Shown in pieces: positions 42,301 through 50,700 of a DNA stretch of 58,833 nt. The position numbers and the translations under genes were made by a program. The DNA is from Bacteroidia bacterium (GTDB taxonomy: Bacteria > Bacteroidota > Bacteroidia > Cytophagales > Cyclobacteriaceae). The stretch lies in NCBI GenBank assembly GCA_030432655.1, contig JAUILA010000030.1:1-58833 (forward strand). Direction: 5' to 3'. Numbering within the stretch: the first letter of the stretch is position 1; each line of letters starts with the position of its first letter. The notes beneath the pieces are model-generated. The model was not told the DNA's origin, did no database searches, and saw only the letters and a program-made list of their open reading frames with translations.

Positions 42301-43077
42301 GTTGAATGGTTCGACCGTCGTTGGGAAATTGTGGGTTTCCGCTTTCAGGCTAAGTACTGTATGAATGGGAAGTATGCGGAAATAATCCGCGATATCCTGG
42401 CGGGCGGGGGCAAACTGGTCTGCTACAGGCCCCTTGATGAAGGCCACATTATCCTTGTATGCTGAAACGATTCGATTCGCATGTTGTTTTGACGTCTCCT
42501 TGATCAGCTGGAAAAGGGAGTGAGGTTGCTCTTTGCCGTCAATGATAAACCGGCCGTTGAATATCTTGTGCCGGCAATGTTCTGAATTGACCTGGCTGAA
42601 TCCGAATACCTCGCTGTCGGTTAACGGCCTTCCCAGGTCGTTGCTTACCGACTCCAGGTAGTCGATTTCCTCCCCGCTCAGGGCAAGGCCCTGCTGTTCG
42701 TTATATGCCTGAATATCGGTGATCTCCTGTACCTTTTCCGGCGTGTGGAGAATAGTAAAGAGTTCCTGGTCGAGTACGTCATACCTTGCCTCGAGCATCC
42801 GGTCAAATGCTGCTTCCGGGGAATCCAGGCGTCGGAATTGTTCGATCCGGCTGATTCCATCAATGCCCATGTTTTGGGTGATCTCCACTGCATTGGTACT
42901 CCAGGGAGTGATCATTTCCTTTCTGGGACCTACAAAATGTCCGTGAAGGTCTTCCTTTTCGAGTGGTTCGGCCTCTCCGAAAAGCCAGGCCAGTTTTTCC
43001 TGATCTGCAGTAGAAAATTCGCGGGAGGTGCCTACGGCATAAATAATATCATGTAGACCCAGATAGAATTGAATCAT
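39385..43077 (-). CDS. purL: Phosphoribosylformylglycinamidine synthase (single-chain)
   Basis: I start at 43077 (MIQFYLGLHDIIYAVGTS), the usual N-terminus; the ATG at 43116 would add 13 residues. The 1230-residue enzyme converts FGAR, glutamine and ATP to FGAM, step four of purine synthesis. N-terminal PurS-like and linker part with FSQVNSEHCRHKIFNG (SEHCRH signature); two AIR-synthetase-like halves, of which the first holds 'SLKAETHNFPTTVEPFNGAA' and 'TGTGGEIRD'; C-terminal class-I glutamine amidotransferase with the nucleophile Cys in SLGVCNGCQLMMEL and a His-x-Glu near 'WLAHGEGKFNF'. This is the large single-chain form as in Gram-negative bacteria, with no separate purS/purQ. A TAnnTTTG element lies 37 bp upstream. 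Confidence 0.97.
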   Translation of the reverse strand: MIQFYLGLHDIIYAVGTSREFSTADQEKLAWLFGEAEPLEKEDLHGHFVGPRKEMITPWSTNAVEITQNMGIDGISRIEQFRRLDSPEAAFDRMLEARYDVLDQELFTILHTPEKVQEITDIQAYNEQQGLALSGEEIDYLESVSNDLGRPLTDSEVFGFSQVNSEHCRHKIFNGRFIIDGKEQPHSLFQLIKETSKQHANRIVSAYKDNVAFIKGPVADQFAPARQDIADYFRILPIHTVLSLKAETHNFPTTVEPFNGAATGTGGEIRDRLAGGKGSLPLAGTAVYMTSYPRSGPDRPWENDVPAREWLYQTPLDILIKASDGASDFGNKFGQPLICGSLLTFEHQEDEKIHGYDKVIMLAGGIGFGKEKDSLKDVPEKGDRIILLGGENYRIGMGGGAVSSVATGEFDNTIELNAVQRSNPEMQKRAMNAIRALQERENNPIVSIHDHGAGGHLNCLSELVEEKGGRIDVEKLPIGDPTLSDREIIGNESQERMGLVLHEKDVEDLKRISERERAPMYVVGEVTGDMRFVFENRTTGKNPMDWSLHHMFGSSPKTILEDTSLPNQLAVKQHNTEDLNDYLQQVLQLEAVACKDWLTNKVDRSVTGKVATQQTCGALQLPLNNVAVMALDYSGKEGVATSIGHAPVAGLGDAARGSRLSVAEALTNLVWAPLTYGLEGVSLSANWMWPARNSGENARLYDAVEALSKFAIALGINIPTGKDSLSMTQKYPDGSVVYSPGTVIISSIGEVEDIRKTITPAATTGEDTSLIYLDFAPGEYTLDGTSLAQVLNYVGNNPADVPDPEYFARAFNAVQHLIGQDLITAGHDISAGGLITALLEMCFPSSSCGMDLDLSEIGESDLIKLLFSEKPGVILQVREPEKVLDFLENQSLEARVIGRTNNTHEIDLRHRDHRLTLDVPSLRDTWFRSSYFMDRKQRPEKLARQRFDNFKTQPLTYHFPEAFDGSFKRLGIDPKRTGKSGVRAAIIREKGVNGDREMAWSLYLAGFDVKDIHMTDLISGREDLSDVNMIVFVGGFSNSDVLGSAKGWAGAFRYNEKANEALRNFYDRPDTMSLGVCNGCQLMMELGLINREMKDHPTMEHNASHKFESAFVSIEMPESPSIMFNQLKGSRLGVWLAHGEGKFNFKGKKDQFSIVARYAYSAYPGNPNGSEDDIAAVCSQDGRHTAIMPHLERSVYPWNWPYYPAERKDEEVSPWIVPFIEARKWIKSKQ

Positions 43078-43113
43078 GAAAATTGAAGGTTGAGCGTTTA
43101 TCTGAATTCGCTG

Positions 43114-43121
43114 CAAAAATA
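43114..43121 (-). promoter_or_regulatory. Candidate -7 element of purL
   Basis: TATTTTTG on the minus strand matches TAnnTTTG, 37 bp before the purL start at 43077. AT-rich context makes a chance match possible. No purine riboswitch-like structure is evident in the short leader. Confidence 0.45.
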
Positions 43122-43142
43122 GGTAAAAGAACCAGACTGCGC

Positions 43143-43190
43143 ACTATAAGAACCTTCTATTCGAGACTGCTCAGAAATACTTCTTATAGT
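43143..43190. repeat. 10-bp inverted repeat spanning the stop of the small unknown gene
   Basis: ACTATAAGAA (43143-43152) and TTCTTATAGT (43181-43190) are perfect inverted copies with a 28-nt spacer. The right arm lies in the last codons of the 121-residue gene and the left arm after its stop at 43171. No T run follows, so this is not a standard terminator. It may be a 3' stem-loop or a binding site. Confidence 0.55.
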
Positions 43191-43536
43191 TCTTTTCGTC
43201 GCCCCAGAATTCCCTGCATTTTTCAATATGATTCTTTTTGAATGACTTGTCTTTTTTCAGGTCACGCCATTCTCCCATACCCAGTCGTTCACAAAGTTTG
43301 AAAAAGCGATCATCCTGGCCGGTTTTACCATTTTTAATCAGCGCACTCAGGAGTGGTCTGCCGGCTTCATGTTCATCTTCGGAGATTTCATCCAGCATTT
43401 CCCCCATGAGCTGCTTCTCATGTTTGATATCAAAATTCAGCCAAAGTTCCGCAGTCTGGTTCATACGCCGGTAGGAAACCGGTCCGCCGTCGGTACGTGC
43501 GAGCTGAATAAGTTTGTTTCGTATTCGGTTATTCAA
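43171..43536 (-). CDS. Hypothetical small protein
   Basis: 121 residues, basic at both ends, with the segment HEAGRPLLSALIKNGKTGQD followed by 'DRFFKLCERLGMG' that looks like a helical or mixed fold. No signal peptide or membrane helix. I do not recognise a named family. It is 35 bp from purL's upstream side, with its own TAnnTTTG element 33 bp before the start. Function unknown. Confidence 0.55.
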   Translation of the reverse strand: MNNRIRNKLIQLARTDGGPVSYRRMNQTAELWLNFDIKHEKQLMGEMLDEISEDEHEAGRPLLSALIKNGKTGQDDRFFKLCERLGMGEWRDLKKDKSFKKNHIEKCREFWGDEKNYKKYF

Positions 43537-43568
43537 GTGTTATGCGTCGGTTTGTTCAATGATAGGTA

Positions 43569-43576
43569 CAAAAATA
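43569..43576 (-). promoter_or_regulatory. Candidate -7 element of the small unknown gene
   Basis: TATTTTTG on the minus strand matches TAnnTTTG, 33 bp before the start at 43536 and just after the stop of the hydrolase gene upstream. A -33 TTG is not evident. Confidence 0.45.
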
Positions 43577-43585
43577 AGGAATCCA

Positions 43586-44392
43586 TTATTTATTCGCATT
43601 TAGTGCCTTTGCCGTATGCTGGATCAGCTGGTTATGACCGGTTTCCAGTACGTGCACCTCATAATTATCAAGGTGCCTGGTAAGCTTCTTCATTCCCTCG
43701 GGAGTGATGATCTTGTCATACTTTCCCAGGTAAAGGTCGCATCGGATATTATATTTATTGATAAGACTGCCAATCCTTTTTTTATTGAAACGAAGGTGCC
43801 TGAACATAACCCAGGAGTAGTATACACGCCGCCTTTTTCGCCGTGTGTCCATTTGAGTGGAGGCGAATTTTGCCAGTCCCTTATCCAGCAATCCAACCAT
43901 TTTTAATCCTCTGAGCAAGGAAAAAAATCGCCATGGCTTAACAATAAGGCTCTGAAAGTATTTCCTGAGCGGGTAGGGGTAGGTGGCAAGGCTGTACCAG
44001 ACACTGGTCTTGATACCATCCGGGGCCATCATAATTAACCGGTCTGTCTTATCCGGAAATTGTTCGAGTGATGCCAGAAGGAATTTGCCACCCATGCTGT
44101 ACGCTGCCATATCGAAGCGTCCTATATTCTCCATTTCCAGAAATGCCTGGAGAATTTTCCGCCAGTGTTGCCTGGATAGTGCCCCGGCTTCCTTGTCCCA
44201 GAAACTGCGGCCATGATAGAAAATATCGAAATGATAAGAGGTATATTCATCGGCCAATGCCAATCCTACCGGCTTCATCACCTCCCCGCTCTGGCCGAAC
44301 CCATGAAAAGTCAGGAGGGATTTCGGTCCGTGCCCCACTGTCGTATAATGAAGGATCACCTCCTTCCCATCCACCGGAATCTTCAGGTCCAT
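43586..44392 (-). CDS. Alpha/beta hydrolase
   Basis: 268 residues, no signal peptide. The fold is marked by the oxyanion segment TFHGFGQSGEVM (HGFG), the nucleophile Ser99 in AAYSMGGKFLL, the acid near residue 226 in LYLGKYDKIITPEG, and His about 253 in VLETGHNQLIQ. This is the order of family V/BioH-like esterases. Substrate unknown. The gene is divergent from the TetR-efflux operon across a 153-bp region, so it may share regulation with it. Confidence 0.88.
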   Translation of the reverse strand: MDLKIPVDGKEVILHYTTVGHGPKSLLTFHGFGQSGEVMKPVGLALADEYTSYHFDIFYHGRSFWDKEAGALSRQHWRKILQAFLEMENIGRFDMAAYSMGGKFLLASLEQFPDKTDRLIMMAPDGIKTSVWYSLATYPYPLRKYFQSLIVKPWRFFSLLRGLKMVGLLDKGLAKFASTQMDTRRKRRRVYYSWVMFRHLRFNKKRIGSLINKYNIRCDLYLGKYDKIITPEGMKKLTRHLDNYEVHVLETGHNQLIQHTAKALNANK

Positions 44393-44497
44393 CGTGCTAA
44401 ACTATGCGCTTTCCGGTTCAGGATAAATTTTTTTTAAAAAAAAACTTCAATACGCCGAACTATTTGAAAGATGCTTCGTTAATGCGATAGAAACCGT

Positions 44498-44525
44498 GGA
44501 AACTTTTAACATTGTAATAGTTTCC
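44498..44525. promoter_or_regulatory. Candidate TetR operator of the efflux operon
   Basis: A 28-bp palindrome with perfect 7-bp outer arms, GGAAACT (44498-44504) and AGTTTCC (44519-44525), and further inner symmetry (TTA/TAA). In total 22 of 28 positions are symmetric. It lies 20 bp before the tetR start at 44546 and inside the divergent region. Size and symmetry fit AcrR/QacR-type TetR operators. Confidence 0.8.
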
Positions 44526-44545
44526 TGAGTATTCAAGAACACCTT

Positions 44546-45178
44546 ATGGAAATGAAAGAAAAGATTTTGCAGGGAGCGAGTGACCTGTTTCACAGGTACG
44601 GGATCAGGAGTGTTTCCATGGATGACCTGGCCAGGAGTCTGTCAGTATCGAAGAAAACGATTTACCAGTACTTCAGGGACAAGGACGAAATCGTCGAATT
44701 GGCGATGAAGCTTCATCTTCAGGAAACGACCGAGGATTATGTGAAGGTCAGGAATGAGGCAAAGGACCCGGTTGAGCAGCTGACCAAAATGTCTCATTGC
44801 ATGCGCAGGCATTTCAGGGAAATCAATCCCAGCCTGCTATACGATATTCAGAAATTTCACCAGCGTGCCTGGCAGGAATTTAACCGTTTCAAAAACGAGT
44901 TCATTCGCGAACAAATAGAGGAAAACCTGAAAAAGGGTATCGAAATGGGCTTTTACCGGTCTGGCATTAACGTGGAAGTGCTGTCCATACTGCGTATTGA
45001 GGAAGTACGGCTGGCGCTGGACCCGGAGATTTATCCGATCGACAAGTACGACTTCAGGGATACGCAGATCCAGATGCTGGATCATTTTATTAATGGAATT
45101 GTAACTCCGAAAGGGAAGGAGTTATTCGATAAATACACAAACGAACAACAACAAACAGAAAATCACAGGAATGATTAG
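44546..45178 (+). CDS. TetR/AcrR-family regulator of the efflux operon
   Basis: 210 residues. N-terminal helix-turn-helix (about residues 5-50): KILQGASDLFHRYGIRSVSM with DDLARSLSVSKKTIYQYF. The rest is helical. It overlaps the TolC gene by 8 bp, so repressor and pump are co-transcribed, a common arrangement for autoregulated RND pumps in Bacteroidota. A 28-bp palindrome sits 20 bp upstream. The ligand is probably a pump substrate. Confidence 0.93.
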   Translation: MEMKEKILQGASDLFHRYGIRSVSMDDLARSLSVSKKTIYQYFRDKDEIVELAMKLHLQETTEDYVKVRNEAKDPVEQLTKMSHCMRRHFREINPSLLYDIQKFHQRAWQEFNRFKNEFIREQIEENLKKGIEMGFYRSGINVEVLSILRIEEVRLALDPEIYPIDKYDFRDTQIQMLDHFINGIVTPKGKELFDKYTNEQQQTENHRND

Positions 45179-46595
45179 GTCAATCAAATTACTCATGTCT
45201 ATACTGCTTATTCCCGGGTATATCGTGACTTCGGTGGCTCAGGTTTCGTCGGAAACCATACCGGCCGATTCTGCGATCACGCTGGAGCAGGCCGTGGCGT
45301 ATGCGCTGAAGCATAACCAGGAGCTGCTGAATGCTTCCCTGGAAGTGGAGAAAGCAGAACGAAGTATTAAAGAAACCCTTGCTGAAGGATTGCCGCAGAT
45401 CGATGGAAGTATCGACCTGGCATACAACCCGCAGATCAGGACCACGTTTATACCGGATTTCATTTCCCCGGCCATTTACGATGTGTTGATTAACCAGGGA
45501 GTGATCCCTCCGGATACGGAGGTGCCTGATTCTCCGCCGATTCCGGCTGCATTCGGTACAGATTATTCAGGGTCTGCTTCGTTCAATATGACCCAGATGA
45601 TCTTTGATGGATCTTATTTTGTAGGGCTGAAAGCCGCAAAAACCTATAAGGAACTCTCAAAAAAGGACCGGGTAAGAACCGAAATTGATGTTATCGAAAA
45701 TGTAAGCAAGGCCTATTACAACGCCCTGGTTAATATTGAGCGTCAGGAGCTGATCGAAAAGAACTACCAGCGACTGGATACATTGCTTCGCGAAACAAGG
45801 ATTCTCTATGAGAATGGATTTGCGGAAAAAATTGATGTCAGCCGGATCCAGGTGCAGTTTAACAATATCGAGGTTCAGCGCAAGAATATTGTTACCACCG
45901 TGGAGATCAGTAAGGCACTGTTGAAATTCCAGATGGGCATGTCCCCCAGGTCGGACATTCAACTGGCCGACCGGATCGATGACCTGGTTTTCCGGCCAAT
46001 TCCGGCGGAGGTCTTTGAAGAATTTAACTATGACAACCGTATAGAATTTTCGCGGTTGCAGATCAATAAGGAGCTTAATCTTCTTGACATGAAGAATATC
46101 AAGATGCGCTATCTGCCGAACGTTGATTTTTACGGTTCGTATGGAGCGGTTGCCGGTACCAACAACTCAAGCGATGTCTTTGATTTCGATAATACATGGT
46201 TTGAATTCAGCACGGTAGGGTTGCGCATGAATGTCCAGATATTCGATGGGTTTCGACGGAACAACCAGATACAGCAACGAAAAATCCAGGCCCTGCAACT
46301 TGAAAATTCTACCGAACAGATGAAAAACAGCATTGACTATGAGATCAGGCAGTCAGCCGGCAATTACCAGCGCGCCGTGGATTACATGAATGCCCAGCAG
46401 GAGAATATGGGACTTGCACGTGAGGTGTATGACGTTTCAAAAATCAAGTACGAAGAAGGTGTTGGATCAAGTATCGAGGTGACTACTGCGGATGCAGATT
46501 ATAAGGAAGCCCAGACAAATTATTACAACGCACTTTTTGATGCGCTTATCGCAAAAATTGAATTGGAAAAAGCATATGGTGTGCTCAACAAATAA
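45171..46595 (+). CDS. TolC-family outer-membrane efflux channel
   Basis: 474 residues with a signal peptide (1-24). Two OEP domains of the TolC fold, rich in Ala/Glu/Asn/Leu coiled-coil segments (NQELLNASLEVEKAERSIKE, and later 'ALQLENSTEQMKNSIDYEIR'), and a C-terminal repeat (KIKYEEGVGSSIEVTTADAD). It forms the trimeric channel that connects the adaptor and RND pump to the outside. It starts inside the tetR gene and ends 28 bp before the adaptor. Confidence 0.94.
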   Translation: MIRSIKLLMSILLIPGYIVTSVAQVSSETIPADSAITLEQAVAYALKHNQELLNASLEVEKAERSIKETLAEGLPQIDGSIDLAYNPQIRTTFIPDFISPAIYDVLINQGVIPPDTEVPDSPPIPAAFGTDYSGSASFNMTQMIFDGSYFVGLKAAKTYKELSKKDRVRTEIDVIENVSKAYYNALVNIERQELIEKNYQRLDTLLRETRILYENGFAEKIDVSRIQVQFNNIEVQRKNIVTTVEISKALLKFQMGMSPRSDIQLADRIDDLVFRPIPAEVFEEFNYDNRIEFSRLQINKELNLLDMKNIKMRYLPNVDFYGSYGAVAGTNNSSDVFDFDNTWFEFSTVGLRMNVQIFDGFRRNNQIQQRKIQALQLENSTEQMKNSIDYEIRQSAGNYQRAVDYMNAQQENMGLAREVYDVSKIKYEEGVGSSIEVTTADADYKEAQTNYYNALFDALIAKIELEKAYGVLNK

Positions 46596-46623
46596 CAACA
46601 ACAGAATTTCTAAGCCCAAACAC

Positions 46624-47787
46624 ATGAAACACTTAACTATATATGGCATAACTTTTCTGGTTTTTCTGGCCTCATGTGCCACGAATGGCCTGGAAGAGAA
46701 AAAGGATGAGTTGGCTAAACTGAAAGAACAATCCCGTGAACTGAATGCTCAGATAGCAGAGCTTGAGAAGGAAATTTCGGCCAGTGATACTACCCAGTCA
46801 GCTGCCGTCAGAAATGCGGTACTGGTCAACCTGAAAGATCTTAAAACACAGGAATTTGTTTCGAGGATCAAAGTCCGCGGTTCTGTATCATCCAGGACCA
46901 ACGTGCTTCTGTCGGCTGAAACAGGAGGAAGGATTACCGGAGTGCGCGTTCAGGAGGGGCAGAAAGTAAAGGCGGGTCAGGTACTTGTAACCCTGGATAA
47001 CGATGTGCTTAAGAATAACATCAAGGAATTGCAGACCTCACTGGAACTGGCTGAGGCGGTATATGAGCGCCAGGCCAATCTTTGGGAGCAGAACATAGGT
47101 ACTGAAATACAATACCTGGAAGCTAAAAACCGGGTGGAGAGCCTGCAGAGCCGGCTGAATACAGCCAGATCGCAACTTGACCAGTCGATCGTTAAGGCTC
47201 CCTTTGCGGGATCTGTTGACCAGGTGCCGGCCCGGCTCGGGGAAATGGCCCAGCCAGGTATGCCACTCATCCGGATTGTCAACCAGGACAACATGTACAT
47301 TGAGGCCGCTGTTTCCGAGCGTTTTATATCTGCCCTGAATAAAGGGGATAAAGTACTGGTCAATTTCCCGGTGCTTAATAAGAATATTGACTCAGAGATC
47401 ACAGCGATAAGCGAAGTGATCAACGAGGAAAACCGGACATTTGATATCGAAGTACGTCTTCCGCGGATGGATTTTGTAACCAAGCCGAACCAGGTGGTCA
47501 TCCTCGAGGTCACGGATTACAGAAACCCTGAGGCCATAACGGTTCCGACCGAGGTGATCCTTTCGGACGCCCAGGGAAAATATCTTTACGTGGCGGAAAA
47601 TAGTGATAATCACCTGACGGCAAAACGTGTGTATGTCACGCCGGGTCGTACCCAGGATGGGATGACCGAGATTACCGAAGGCCTTGACAGCTCATCAAAA
47701 CTCATCGTTGAAGGATATCGTGACGTCAGTAACGGATCAGTAATTCAACCAGCTGACAGGTCATCAGAAACCGCAAAACTCAATTGA
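46624..47787 (+). CDS. RND efflux periplasmic adaptor (membrane fusion protein), lipoprotein
   Basis: I start at 46624 (MKHLTIYGITFLVFLASC); the frame is open further upstream but only this start yields the lipobox FLASC with Cys18. 387 residues. An early coiled coil (EEKKDELAKLKEQSRELNAQ) follows the anchor, then the HlyD/AcrA core: barrel-sandwich (LLSAETGGRITGVRVQEGQK), a helical hairpin (residues about 125-170), and the beta-barrel (ITAISEVINEENRTFDIEVR). It links the pump to the TolC channel. The stop lies 2 bp before the RND start. Confidence 0.94.
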   Translation: MKHLTIYGITFLVFLASCATNGLEEKKDELAKLKEQSRELNAQIAELEKEISASDTTQSAAVRNAVLVNLKDLKTQEFVSRIKVRGSVSSRTNVLLSAETGGRITGVRVQEGQKVKAGQVLVTLDNDVLKNNIKELQTSLELAEAVYERQANLWEQNIGTEIQYLEAKNRVESLQSRLNTARSQLDQSIVKAPFAGSVDQVPARLGEMAQPGMPLIRIVNQDNMYIEAAVSERFISALNKGDKVLVNFPVLNKNIDSEITAISEVINEENRTFDIEVRLPRMDFVTKPNQVVILEVTDYRNPEAITVPTEVILSDAQGKYLYVAENSDNHLTAKRVYVTPGRTQDGMTEITEGLDSSSKLIVEGYRDVSNGSVIQPADRSSETAKLN

Positions 47788-47789
47788 AT

Positions 47790-50700
47790 ATGGCGGACAA
47801 GAAACAACCTAAGAAAAAACAACAGAACGACAAGAACTTCAAGTTAACGTCGTTTGCCCTGAAAAACCGGACTACGGTATTTTTCCTGCTGTTCTTAATT
47901 ACAGTGGCCGGGATCAATGCGTATATTTCCCTGCCCAAGGACAGCTATCCGGAAGTTTCACAGCCCACGGTTTATGTAGGTACTTCCTATCCGGGTAACT
48001 CGCCCATCGATATAGAAAACCTGATCACCAGGCCTATCGAAAAGGAGATCAATGATATCTCCGAAGTGGATAATATCCGGTCAACTTCGGTTCAGGATTA
48101 TTCCACCATTGTAGTGGAATTTGATGCTGAAATGGATTCACAGGAAGCCCTTCAGAAGGTGAAGGACGCGGTGGATAACGCCAAGCAGGAGCTTCCAAAT
48201 GATCTTGACCGCGATCCGGATGTATTTGAACTGGATTTCTCCGAGCGCCCGATCCTCAATATCAACCTCTCCGGCAATTACACCATGGAGAAGCTGGAGG
48301 ATATGGCCGAAGACCTGAAGGACGAACTTGAGAAGATCAATGAGGTGTCAGATGTGGAGATACGCGGTGTCGGGGATAAGGAAGTGAAAATTCTCGCCAA
48401 CCCGTACCTGATGGATGCACGTAAAGTGAATTTCAGCGACATAGAGAATGCGGTTCAGGCGGAAAATATTACGTTTTCAGGCGGTTCAATCAAAGAAGGT
48501 GATATCCGGCGTACTATTCGTGTTGTCGGGGAGTTTGATGATCCTGCCGAAATGCTTGATATAGTAATCAAGCATGAAAACAATAATATCGTCTATCTCC
48601 GTGATGTGGCTGAGGTGGAATTTGATTACCAGGAGAATGAATCATACGCTCGTTTGTTCCAGAATCCGGTAGTATCGGTAGACGTGATCAAACAAAGTGG
48701 TGAAAACCTGCTGATCACTACCGATAAGATTAATGCAGTATTGGATGAGGTGCTTGCACGCCTGCCGCCTGATGTGGATGTGGCCATTACCAATGACCAG
48801 AGCCAGATGACCCGTGATCTGGTCAACAGCCTGGAGAACAATATCATTTCAGGAGTGATCCTGGTAGTTCTGGTATTGTTGTTTTTCCTGGGTACTAGAA
48901 ACGCACTCTTTGTGGGGATTGCCATTCCGGTTTCTATGCTGATGAGCTTCCTTGTTCTGAGCTTCTTTGGTATCACGGTCAATATGATGATCCTTTTCTC
49001 GCTGATCCTTGCGCTTGGTATGCTGGTGGATAACGGGATTGTAATTGTGGAGAATGTGTACCGTCTCATGGAGGAGGGATACGATCCGTGGAAGGCAACT
49101 AAACTAGGTGTGGGTGAAGTGGCCTGGCCAATTATCACATCCACGGCCACCACACTGGCAGCTTTCCTTCCGCTGGCCTTGTGGCCCGGACTGGTCGGTC
49201 AGTTTATGAGTTATCTTCCGATTGGGGTAATAATCACCCTGACCTCATCGTTGTTTGTGGCTCTCGTCTTCAACCCGGTTCTTATTTCTTCATTCATGAA
49301 GATTGAGGATCCCTCCCAGGTGGATAAGAATAAATCGTTGAGAAACGGAGGAATTATTGTGGCGGCCGGGATTCTGTTTATTGTAATCGGACTTGCCACG
49401 GGAACGATATTGCTGGCGTTAGGTAACATTCTTGCGGCGCTGGGGCTGATTATTCTGCTGAATATCTTTGTGTTGATGCCGGCATCACACGGTTTTCAGA
49501 CGGTATTGCTGCCCTGGATGGAGGAGTTATATTCTAAAACATTAAATTTTGCTTTGAAAGGACTGCGTCCCTGGCTCTTTTTCTGGGGAACTGTGGCAGT
49601 GCTCGTTATAGCGATTGCCTTGAATGCTGCATTTCCTCCTCCGGTCCTGTTTTTTCCGGACAACATTCCAAAATATGTGAATGTCTTTGTTGAATTTCCG
49701 CTTGGGACGGATATCGAGCGCACCAACGCATTCACTAAAGAAATAGAGGCCGAACTCGCGGAGGTTATTGAGCCATACGGTAATGTCGTTGAATCAATGA
49801 TCGCGAAGGTGGGGACCGATACGGCGGATCCTAATGACCCCTCGGCTATCGGTCAGAGTGACACACCTAACAAAGCAAGGATCACGGTGAATTTTGTTGA
49901 GTTCAAGCACCGTGATGGGGTTGATACGCGTAAAATCCTTGCAGAAATCAGGGAAGCTGTGAAAGGTTACCCGGGTGTTTCTGTCACTGTAGACAAGGAT
50001 ATGGCTGGTCCGCCGACAGGGAAACCGGTGAATATAGAGATTACCGGGGAAGACCTGGATAAGCTGGTGGAAATTGCTGATCGGATGAAGGAAACTATCA
50101 ATAGCGCGGGCATTTACGGTATAGAAGACTTGCAATCCGATCTGACCACAGGTAAACCCGAGCTTCTGATCAATATAGACAGGGAAAAAGCAAGACGATT
50201 CGGATTGTCGTCCATGACTATTGCCAATGAAATCCGTACTTCCCTGTTCGGTAAGGAAATTTCCAAATACAAGGAAGGGGAGGATGACTACGAAATCCAG
50301 CTAAGATTGCAGGACGAATTCCGGTACGACCTGGAAGCATTGAGAAATAAGAATGTTACTTTCAGGAACCAGGTAAATGGCCGGATGATGCAGATTCCTA
50401 TTTCTTCGGTGGCGGATATTGAAGTGAGCACTACCTATGGTTCAGTGAAAAGAAAGGATCTGGATCGCATGGTAACCTTATACAGCAATGTCCTGGCAGA
50501 TGCCAATCCCACCGCTGTCAACCAGCAAATTCAGGAAGTGATGGCCGGTTTCGAAATGCCTGCCGGATACAGTTTCAGGTTTGGCGGCGAACAGGAAAAG
50601 CAGATGGAAGAAATGTCCTTTTTGCAGGAGGCGCTGTTGCTGGCCATATTCATCATATTTATGATTATTGTGGCGCAGTTCAACAAAGTGACCACTCCAC

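Noticed and set aside
42016-42465. A 149-residue frame antisense to purL
   Set aside because: It is a shadow of a strongly conserved purL stretch.
44427-44445. T8/A9 run before the efflux operon as a terminator
   Set aside because: There is no GC stem before it. It is simple AT-rich divergent-promoter DNA.
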